A DNA stretch of 64,000 nucleotides from Streptomyces xylophagus (lineage in GTDB: Bacteria; Actinomycetota; Actinomycetes; Streptomycetales; Streptomycetaceae): assembly GCF_000716435.1 (NCBI RefSeq), contig NZ_JNWO01000007.1, forward strand, positions 434,001 through 498,000, in the 5' to 3' direction. The translations under genes were made by a program, and so were the position numbers. Below the pieces are notes generated by a model that saw only the letters and a list, made by a program, of their open reading frames with translations, was not told the origin of the DNA and did no database searches. Shown piece by piece: positions 35,850 to 44,400 of the stretch (positions are counted from its first letter, which is position 1; each line of letters starts with the position of its first letter).

Positions 35850-36948
35850 GAGTGTGGGTCGAAGGCATTTTCTGGATATAGCAGACTTAACCGGGACGCA
35901 GGATGTGTGTAGAAGGCTCCCTCGTGCACCATCGCGCACGCCGTGTGGTCCCCAACTGGTCCCCACTCGCGGTCATAGCTGTGCCGCCGGAGGCTCCGTG
36001 AGACGTGCCGACACCATGGCCAGGATCCAACCGTTGGACAGCCAGGGACACTGCCGCACAGGTACCCGTTGCCCCGAGAGCAACATCTTCGCTCTGGGAC
36101 ACACTCGTCAGCTACGGCTCCGCAAGCGGCCTGTCCTTCGAGGCGGGAACGCCCCGCATGATTACCCACCGCGTCATGGCACAGAAAAGCCCGCTCTCAG
36201 CAGGCTGCCCGACACTTCGCAAGACTCTGGCGAAGTCCCTCGTAGCCGGTTGATGCGCCGAGGCGGAGCGAGTTGTCGTCGGGTAGCTCGTTGGAAGCCG
36301 TCGGCGCCCCGAGGCTGGCCAGCACCTTGTTTAGGCGCCCTAGGTGAGATCCACAGGAGTGTGCCGACCCGTCCGTGACGACCTGGACGGTCACTCTGAG
36401 GCGACGGCTTAGCCGAGCAGTCGGCGCTGCCGTGGCCGACCCGGAGGCCTCGGCGTGGGTCCCGTCGCGCACCGCGAGGTCCGGGTCCGTCTCGCGCAGC
36501 GCCTTGCACTGACTGCCCCCTCTGATTTCGCCCCCGGGCCGCATCGCCTCCTTCCCTGACTTTCACCACAGCCAACACTGCGAGGCAGATCCATGCACCG
36601 AACACTGGTCCCCGGAGCTGGTCCCCAAGCCAGCGTCGCGAGCCCCCTTGCTCGTTGGAGAGGATTGCGTCAGCGTCGCCGAGGCAACCGTGGCGCTCGC
36701 CCAAGGGCCGCCGCCGGGTCAGGGGGTCGGTTCGCCAGAGCTAGTCACGGCGTGCGTTCTCGAGCACCCCCGATCCTGGGTATCTTCAACAACCTGGGCC
36801 CTCACGGAACTTGATCAAGCCCTGCCCTCGCCGGCCAACGGCATTTCTCATAAGCCATGTTCACGAGTCCCCGCCTGGCTAGCATTGGACCGGACCGCAA
36901 AAGGGCACTCTCTGTGCGGGGTATCGGGGTCCGCGTACCGGGGGACTT
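35850..36948. other. Gene-poor left end of island A
   Basis: About 1.1 kb with no convincing gene. Several frames are open for 60-170 codons on both strands, but none shows a recognisable family. Visible elements are the arm-like repeat GGTCCCCAACTGGTCCCC (35947-35964) and a variant with 2 extra bases (36607-36626). An integrase gene is expected here in an intact element and is missing or decayed beyond recognition. Confidence 0.6.
35947..35964. repeat. Integrase arm-site-like repeat, island A left
   Basis: GGTCCCCAACTGGTCCCC, a direct double GGTCCCC. It starts 98 bp after the end of attachment copy 1. The identical sequence lies exactly 98 bp after attachment copy 2. The arm-site role is inferred from repetition and fixed spacing. 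Confidence 0.6.
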
Positions 36949-38130
36949 ATGAAGCGATCGATCGTATTCGTGCACGGCACGGGCGTGCGCGAGGAGTCGT
37001 ACAACACCACCTTCGCCACTGTGCGGACCAAGTTTCACGAGATCCAGCCCGACTGGGAGGTAAGGGGCTGTCTCTGGGGGCCAAGTCAAGGCGCGAGGTT
37101 CATCCCCGGTGAGACTCCGATCCCTGGCTATGCCGAGTCCGGCGGCGGCAAGCAGAGGGTGGAGCGAGATTCTTCCATTGCCGAGTGGGGCGTGCTCTAC
37201 CACGATCCTGGCTACGAGCTCCGGCTGCTCAGCCTGCGTCCTGCACCGAAGACGGGAGTAGTCAGGGGTGTGCCCCCCATCAAGAGCTTCCTCACCGCGG
37301 TTCAGGAATACCGGCCCTCATCCGAGCTCCTGGATCGCCTCGATCGGCACGGGCTACGCGCCGACTTCGTCACAGCGCTCAGCACGGTGGCCAATTCGCC
37401 CGAGCTGCGCGATGCCGCCAGCAGTGTCGACCAAAACGGCTACGAGCACCGGCACGCGGTGGCAAAGTCCGTCGTGGCCGCCACGCTCGCTGCGGCGCAG
37501 GTACGCGGCGCGGATGCCCTAGCCGGTCCGGCCCGGGATGCCCTGCTAGCCACCCTCAGCACCGAGTTGTCCGGAGGGAGCCGCGCTCTGACTGGCAAGG
37601 TGGGGAAGGCCGTGAAGACCTCCGCACTCCGTGCGGCGACCCGATGGACCGTGGACCGACGTGGGGCGTTGAGCGACGGCACGCTCCCCATGGTGGGCGA
37701 CATCCTCCGATACCAGGCCCGCGGGGACGGTATCCGGCAATTGATTCAGCGGACCGTGGAACACGCCCCCGGGGACAAGATCACGTTGCTTGCCCACAGC
37801 CTCGGTGGGGTCGCCTGCGTGGACCTGCTAGCCATGGAGCGGCTCGACCGGGTCGACCAACTGATCACCGTCGGCTCTCAGGCCGCGCTTCTGTACGCAT
37901 GTGGGGCCTTGACCGGGCTGGAACACCCAGCCACGCTGCCGGCGCACTTCCCGGCAGCATGGCTGAACGTCCACGACCCATGGGATCTGCTTTCCTACAC
38001 CGCGGCCGAGGTATTCAAGGACCGCGTGTATGAGGTAGAGGTGTCCAACGGGCAACCCTTCCCCTTCGCGCATAGTGCGTACTGGTCCAACGCCGAAGTA
38101 TGGAGCGCCGTCCGCGAATGGCTGAGCTGA
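36949..38130 (+). CDS. Alpha/beta hydrolase (lipase/esterase-like), first gene of the conflict operon
   Basis: A 393-residue serine hydrolase-like protein. The N-terminal strand and oxyanion loop read SIVFVHGTGVREE (about 5-16). The nucleophile elbow is ITLLAHSLGGVACVDLL, with Ser284 in AHSLGG, and late His candidates follow in WLNVHDPWDLLSY and FPFAHSAYW. A long helical insert (about 95-250) lies between them. There is no signal peptide or membrane segment. ATG at 36949 follows GGGGGAC. The caspase gene start overlaps its end. Proteins of this shape cleave lipids or esters, so it may be a second effector or a modulator of the caspase-bearing protein. The role is inferred from operon position only. 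Confidence 0.78.
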   Translation: MKRSIVFVHGTGVREESYNTTFATVRTKFHEIQPDWEVRGCLWGPSQGARFIPGETPIPGYAESGGGKQRVERDSSIAEWGVLYHDPGYELRLLSLRPAPKTGVVRGVPPIKSFLTAVQEYRPSSELLDRLDRHGLRADFVTALSTVANSPELRDAASSVDQNGYEHRHAVAKSVVAATLAAAQVRGADALAGPARDALLATLSTELSGGSRALTGKVGKAVKTSALRAATRWTVDRRGALSDGTLPMVGDILRYQARGDGIRQLIQRTVEHAPGDKITLLAHSLGGVACVDLLAMERLDRVDQLITVGSQAALLYACGALTGLEHPATLPAHFPAAWLNVHDPWDLLSYTAAEVFKDRVYEVEVSNGQPFPFAHSAYWSNAEVWSAVREWLS

Positions 38131-40427
38131 ACCGGATACATCCCGGCGATATTCATGCCGTCGTCGTCGGGCTGGAAAACTACCCGAAGGCTACTGAAAT
38201 GAGCCTGCGGGGAGCTGCTGCTAACGCGCTGCGCTTCGCACGCTGGCTACGCGAAGGAGGTGTCCCGAAGCAGAACATCACTCTGCTTCTCTCCTCCCTG
38301 GACGAAAGCGTGCCGAGCATCACCGCCGAGGCCGAGAGCGCCGACCTCACCTGGCGCAGCGTCACCGCAGCCGAGGACATTCGCGAAGTCTTCGTCCATG
38401 AACTGGCGACCGTTTCCGGCGAGATGCTCTACGTCTACTGGGGCGGACACGGAGTCTTGGGCAGGAACGGCGCGGGCCCGGTGCTCTTCACTCCTGACGC
38501 GTGCAGTGTCGACCTGCGGTGTTTCGGTGTCGAGGAGCTACGTGAGTTCTTGACCCGTGACGACCTGTCTGGTTTCACGCAGCAGGTTCTGTTCGTCGAT
38601 GCCTGCGCGGCATTCGAGGAGCAGTACCAGCTAACACACGGAACGGTGCTTGTTCCGTTCCCCCAGCCCTCTCGCCGCGAGGTCGACCAGTTCTTGCTCT
38701 ACGCGGCACGGGACGGGCAGGAGGCCGAGCAGGACATGGCGCAGGGCACGGGGCTCTTTTCCCGCGCGGTCCTCGACTGGCTGGAAGAACATGCAGCCGA
38801 CCTGCGCCCGGACCTGCCTGAACTCGAACTGGGCGTACGGACCTGGTTCGAGGAGCGATACACGTCCACGGGCACGCTGCAGACACCGATGGCCTACCGC
38901 TATCGCGCCCTCGACGGCACCCAGGAGTTCGGCGCGACTTTCGCGCGCGTGGACCATGCGGCTCTCCTAGACGTCGCTGGGACGCTTCGCACGGCATTCG
39001 GAGCGGACGAAGGTTCCTGTCAGAAGTACGCCGGTCGGATCGCCAAGGTGTGCGGCCTCGCACCCACCGGCGGCATGGACCCCGTCGAGTGGTTCGCCAG
39101 AGCTCTGCTGCGCACACCCCGGACGATGGCCACCTTCATCGAAGCCCTGACTTCCGACGGAGACATCGAGACCGCCCATGCATTCATCAAACTCACACTT
39201 GTCCACGGAGTGCCCGGTCTGCTTTCTGTGCATGAGCACGCCGACCTGTATCACCTGCTCGCGTGCTGGCCGAGGTTGTCGCCAGCCACGGTGAACGCGC
39301 TGACAGGGGCTGCGACTTCGGCCGTCGGTGTTCAGGTAACAGCGAACGGCGCTCTGAGCCCGGACGAACTCATGGAACATGTCGAGGGACTCGAGAAATT
39401 CCCCGGAGGCTACAGTCCAGCGGTGAAGGGGTTCAAGGTTCCGGCAGTCGTGGAGTTCGTCCAGTTCCTTGCCGTCCACACTGGGCCCGAGCAGGTTCCG
39501 CCTGCTCTGCGGATCAAGCTTGCGAAGTGGGGTGATCGGGTCGCCGAGCGACTGCTCGTGGATGCCAGCGAACTGAACCGCGTCCGTGGGAAGGCCGAGG
39601 CGTGGGACACCGCCCTACAGGCGTCGCACACATCGCCCCGCATCGTTGTTGAGATCTACCCCGAGGGCACGCAGGACAGCTACACATGCATCGTCTGGAC
39701 CGCCCCAGGGACGGGTGAACTCTCCCGATATGGCCACACGGACAACGGAGTCCCGGTCACCTCCGAACGCGCCATGCGCCTCATCGACCGAGCTGCGCGG
39801 TCACTCACCACGGACGAGGGCACTACTCCTGTGGTGGAGATCGTGCTGCAGCACGACGACCTCCTGAATATCCCTGTGCACGCTTGGGACGGCGCCCCTG
39901 GCGAGCCACCACCCATCCTGCTGGGTGTGGAACAGCAGATCGCGCTGCGCTGCGCTCCAATGGCCTCGGCCGATAGGGAAGAGCGTCGCCGCGACTCCCT
40001 TAGGCGACGGTGGGCTAGTCGTTCCCTCAGCCAGGTCGTCTATCTTGACGAATCGAATGCTGTCGACGATCGACAGGCATACGGGACACTCAGCTGCGAC
40101 CGCAACGCATCTCGCGTGGTAGTGCGCTCCGGTCGACGAAACTGCGCCGCGCTCGTCCGGGCGGCGCTTTTCGCTGGATATCCCGTCGTCTTGTGGGACA
40201 GCGCGGATTCGCACGCTCTCGCTACCGCCGACTTCGCACCGCTCCAGCCGGACGGCGCCCTCCACGAGCTGCCCGAACGTGTGCAGAGCTATTGGGCGCG
40301 GGCCCAAGCGGATGGCGCCCGCCACCCTCTGCGCCCCGCCCTCCTCCTGGAAGATCACGACCAGCAGCTTCCTCCAGTGCTGTCACTGACCCGATCGTCC
40401 ATCCCCGAAGAAGAAGCGAGTCGCTGA
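38118..40427 (+). CDS. Caspase-like protease fused to VMAP-type C-terminal domain
   Basis: A 769-residue protein. Residues 1-270 are a C14 caspase-like domain: HAVVVGLENYP start, catalytic His111 in YVYWGGHG and Cys163 in LFVDACAAF. Residues about 280-375 look like a small helical effector-associated domain (HAALLDVAGTLRTAFGADE). About 385-505 is helical. About 510-769 resembles the VMAP-C domain (PRIVVEIYPEG, AGYPVVLWDSAD, RPALLLEDHDQQLPPVLSLT). ATG 38118 has GGAG upstream; an in-frame ATG at 38100 has no ribosome site. In predicted vWA-MoxR-VMAP systems this protein is the central adaptor carrying the effector. The protease domain would cut cellular proteins when activated. Confidence 0.85.
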   Translation: MAELNRIHPGDIHAVVVGLENYPKATEMSLRGAAANALRFARWLREGGVPKQNITLLLSSLDESVPSITAEAESADLTWRSVTAAEDIREVFVHELATVSGEMLYVYWGGHGVLGRNGAGPVLFTPDACSVDLRCFGVEELREFLTRDDLSGFTQQVLFVDACAAFEEQYQLTHGTVLVPFPQPSRREVDQFLLYAARDGQEAEQDMAQGTGLFSRAVLDWLEEHAADLRPDLPELELGVRTWFEERYTSTGTLQTPMAYRYRALDGTQEFGATFARVDHAALLDVAGTLRTAFGADEGSCQKYAGRIAKVCGLAPTGGMDPVEWFARALLRTPRTMATFIEALTSDGDIETAHAFIKLTLVHGVPGLLSVHEHADLYHLLACWPRLSPATVNALTGAATSAVGVQVTANGALSPDELMEHVEGLEKFPGGYSPAVKGFKVPAVVEFVQFLAVHTGPEQVPPALRIKLAKWGDRVAERLLVDASELNRVRGKAEAWDTALQASHTSPRIVVEIYPEGTQDSYTCIVWTAPGTGELSRYGHTDNGVPVTSERAMRLIDRAARSLTTDEGTTPVVEIVLQHDDLLNIPVHAWDGAPGEPPPILLGVEQQIALRCAPMASADREERRRDSLRRRWASRSLSQVVYLDESNAVDDRQAYGTLSCDRNASRVVVRSGRRNCAALVRAALFAGYPVVLWDSADSHALATADFAPLQPDGALHELPERVQSYWARAQADGARHPLRPALLLEDHDQQLPPVLSLTRSSIPEEEASR

Positions 40428-41416
40428 TGTCTGGCCAGACCGGTGCCGCCGCCGAGAATCCCGAATGGAGGATCTTCCGGGGTGACGGCGAAAAGCGCAG
40501 CACGGAGATTCCCGATGCCCCGCCGTGGCGGCGTTTCAGGAGCTACGACGAAGCAGCGGAAAACAGCGCAACGCCCACCGCGCCGAAGCCCCCCTATGTA
40601 ATCAGTGACGACGCAGTCGACGTGATCAATGCGGCCCTACATCTGCGCCGGCCGCTGCTGGTCACGGGCCATCCTGGTGTAGGGAAGACCTCACTGGCCG
40701 ACGCCATCGCCCACGAACTGGACCTCGGCGAGGTACTGCGCTGGCCAGTCAACAGCCGGTCCACCCTCCAGGACGCCCTCTACCGCTACGACGCCATCGG
40801 CCGCCTCCAGGAAAACGGCCCGCCGACGCCCGAGGGTGAGATGGCACCAGGCATCGGGCGGTACGTCCGTCTCGGCGCACTGGGCACAGCACTCGTAGCA
40901 GCCAACCGGCCCCGCGTCCTCCTTGTCGACGAACTCGACAAGGGCGACATCGATCTGCCAAACGACCTGCTCACTGTGTTTGAGGAAGGCTGCTTCGAGA
41001 TTCCGGAGCTGTCCCGACTACCCGAATCACAATCGGAGGTCCACGTTTTCACGTCGGACCAGGGCCAGCAGGCGAAGGTACGGCGAGGATTCGTGCGCTG
41101 CACCCAGTTTCCTGTCGTCGTGATCACAAGCAACGGCGAGCGCGACTTCCCGCCGGCGTTCCGGCGACGCTGCCTACCCCTGCATCTCGAAGATCCGCGC
41201 ATGGAGCGCCTCCGGGAAATCATCACCACCCACCTCGGGGCTGAGGCTCTCACGAATGCGGATGACCTGATCGACGCCTTCCTCAAGGAACGCGATCTCA
41301 AAGAACTCGCCACAGACCAACTTCTCAACGCCGTCTTTCTGCGCCAGGGCGGGGCCCGGCTGGATCCAGAGGGTTTACTGCGGACCGTTCTCCATCAACT
41401 CAACCCTGGCAGCTAG
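40427..41416 (+). CDS. MoxR-type AAA+ ATPase of the conflict operon
   Basis: A 329-residue AAA+ ATPase. Walker A is TGHPGVGKTSLADAIA (about 80-95), Walker B VLLVDELDKGD (about 164-174), sensor 1 VVVITSNGERDFPPAF, and the arginine finger region FRRRCLPLHL. The N-terminal 60 residues are a disordered, Pro-rich tail. MoxR ATPases work with vWA partners, and one follows immediately. The ATG overlaps the caspase gene stop (TGATG). The next gene starts 3 bp after its stop. Confidence 0.92.
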   Translation: MSGQTGAAAENPEWRIFRGDGEKRSTEIPDAPPWRRFRSYDEAAENSATPTAPKPPYVISDDAVDVINAALHLRRPLLVTGHPGVGKTSLADAIAHELDLGEVLRWPVNSRSTLQDALYRYDAIGRLQENGPPTPEGEMAPGIGRYVRLGALGTALVAANRPRVLLVDELDKGDIDLPNDLLTVFEEGCFEIPELSRLPESQSEVHVFTSDQGQQAKVRRGFVRCTQFPVVVITSNGERDFPPAFRRRCLPLHLEDPRMERLREIITTHLGAEALTNADDLIDAFLKERDLKELATDQLLNAVFLRQGGARLDPEGLLRTVLHQLNPGS

Positions 41417-41419
41417 CCC

Positions 41420-44400
41420 GTGTTCACAGAGCTGAGGCGAGTCCTGGAGGCTGCCGGGATCGAGCTCGGTGACGAAGAACTACTCGACGCCCTGTGGCTG
41501 ACCACACGCCTGCCGCAGGGAGTGGACGCACCCCTGGCTCGTCATCTGAGGGCAGCGTCGGGCACGGAGAATGACGGTGCCACGCCACTCCCGTCAGTTT
41601 CCGCACCAGTTCCTGACGTACAGAACGACGCCGCATCACAAACCCCCGACAGCTCACTGGGCCATCCAGAACACGGTGTCGCCAACCCGCACGCCCTCAC
41701 ACCGGTCACCGGCTCTCCGATATCTACGGCCTCATCCGCGAGGGTGACGCTCCTGCCAGGAGCGAAGGTCCTGGGTAACGACCTTGCCCTCGGTCGCGCC
41801 CTGCGCCCTCTCAAGCGCCGCGTCCCCAGCGCCTTCCGCACCGAACTCGACGAGGACGCCACAGCCGCCGCGCAAGCCGATAGCGGAATCCCAAATCTAG
41901 TCCTGCGTGCCCTGCCTGAACGCTGGCTCCGCCTCGCGGTAGTCATCGACAGTGACGTATCCATGGTGCTGTGGGAACGCCACTGCCGTGAGCTTCAGGC
42001 TGTGCTGGAACGCAACGGTGCATTCAGACAGATCGAGGTCCATCAGCTGTGCTACACCGCAGGACAACAGGGTGACGAGCACGAGCGACACGGCGTGTCG
42101 CTCGTACGTCCGTGGAGCGGCAGCAGGACTGGCACCAGGCCCACGAGAACGCTGACCGACCCTTCTGGGCGCACGCTCGTCATAGTGATCACAGACGGCG
42201 CCTCTCCCTCCTGGCGCGACGGACAGATGCACGCCGAACTGAAGCAATGGGCCACGGCCGGCCCAACAGTCATACTCCACGTGCTGCCCCGTTACCTCTG
42301 GGCCGGCACCGGCATCACCGCAGACACATGGAACATCACTGCGCCACGCCCTGGAGCCCCCAACACCGCCTGGCTGATCACTGATCCCGTGTTGCCGCCA
42401 GATCTGTCATCCTTCCGCCACGTCCCAGTGCCCGTCGTCGAGCTCTCGTCATCCGGACTGAAGGACTGGGCAACCGCCATCACCACGGTCGGAAGACCCG
42501 TCAAGCTACGCCTATGGGAGCCGCAGCCCCCAACTCTTGCGTCCTCCGCCACCAACCCCGGAGCCACAGCCCGCGCCTTCACCCGCTCGGCATCGCCCTC
42601 GGCAGTACGGCTAGCCGCTCACCTCGCGGCCATGGCTCCTGTAACGGTTCCGGTCATGCAGCTCGTCCAGTCCTGTCTGCCGGAACGTACCAGCTCGACA
42701 ATGCTGGCGGAGATCTTCCTGAGCAACCTATTGCAGCAGGTGGCATGGCCGGGCCAGGAAACGCCCCAAGGGCCGATGAAGCACCGGTTGTTCGATTTCA
42801 CCATGGAGGCGAAGAACCTGCTGCTCGACGCCGTCCCCCTCGCAGAGCTCGTCGCTTCCAGCCGTCGTGTGGGCGAACGGATCGAGCAATTGGTGGGCCG
42901 GTCACCGGACTTCCCGGCGTGGCTCGCCCCCTCAGCAGAACAACGGGAAGGCCGCCCCGAGCCGTTCGCCCGCGTCGGGAGATCGCTCCTGACCCGGCTC
43001 GGGCTTGACGACAAAGCGGATCTCGTTGACGACGATGCGCCCAACCAGAGGCCGGAGCGCAAGGCCACGCCCCCTCCCGCCACTACAGCACTCATCATCA
43101 CTTCACTCGGTCTCGAATATCAGGCAGTCCGGGCTCACCTCACCGGCCGGGAGCAGCTCACCCACGAGGACGGAACCCACGTCGAGCGAGGCCACTTCGA
43201 AGGTATGAACTGGACGGTCGCGCTCGCCGAGTTGGGCGAGGGAGCTCTGAACACCGTCGCGCTCACCACACGTCTCATCTCCTGGCTGCGCCCGCAGGCC
43301 GTGCTGTTTGTCGGAATTGCCGGCAGCCTTAAGGAGGACGTCGGGATCGGGGACATTGTGGTAGGGACAAAGGTATACGCCATCCACGGGGGCAAGCAGA
43401 CCCCGACGGGCTTCCTCGTCCGCCCGGAAGTCTGGGCCGGCTCGAACGCCCTTGTCCAGGCGGCACGTTCGACGGTCCGTGACATGCCGGACGTACGAGC
43501 GCACTTCAAGCCGATCGCTGCAGGGGACGTCGTCCTGGCCGACGCGAGGTCCGACATCGCACGGCACCTGCGCGAGAACTACAACGACGCGGTGGCGATC
43601 GATATTGAGGGCTCCGGCGCGGCTCACGCGGCCCACCTGAACGGGCAGGTGGACACGTTGGTGATCCGAGGGATCAGCGACCGCGCCAACGCTGGCAAGC
43701 GGAAGGCTGACGCCTCGGGATCACAACAACAGGCCGCCGAACAGGCCGCGTCGGTGGCGGTGGCGGTACTGCGCAAGCACCAGCTCCGCATGAGTTCCGC
43801 GGCCCTCGATGAGGGTCCCCATCAACTCCAGGATGGCGGATCGGCGTACGGCGGAACCCACATCGACTTCCTGGCGACAACTTCCACGGCCATACCGCCC
43901 ACAAGAGCGACAGGCGGCGGTAAAGGCAGCAGGAGCGTCACTCACGGTCCGGTCCCCCGCACGACCGCCTCGCTGCCGCCTCGCCCCCTCGGCTTCACTG
44001 GCCGGTCGGCGGAGCTAGAACGCCTACTCCCCCACCTCGCACCGACCGACGACGGCACGACCGCCCTCCCACTACTCATCTTCGCCGTCACCGGCATGGG
44101 GGGCATCGGCAAGACCGCCCTGGCCGTGGAGGCGGCGCACCAGGCCCGCGCGAAGGGTTGGTTCCCGGGCGGAACGCTGTTCGTGGACCTGCGCGGCTAC
44201 GACGACGACCCGGTCACGGCCGATCAGGCGCTACTGGCCCTGCTGGACGCGCTCGGCGTGCGGGACCGAGATCTGCCGCCGACGACCGAGCGCCAGTACG
44301 ACGCGTACCGCACGCTGCTGGGCGAGCGTCGGGACCGGATGCTGCTGATCCTGGACAACGCGTCGGATCCGTCGCAGTACCTGCCGTTGCTGCCCGGCAC

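Noticed and set aside
35544..35966. Minus-strand frame with GSQVQILSSR-like residues, and similar frames at 46433 and 46470
   Set aside because: These are conceptual translations of the tRNA-Pro 3' end, a classic false gene; no family support.
36197..36544. 115-residue minus-strand frame in the island A left end
   Set aside because: No motif, no good ribosome site, and several other frames of similar length overlap it.
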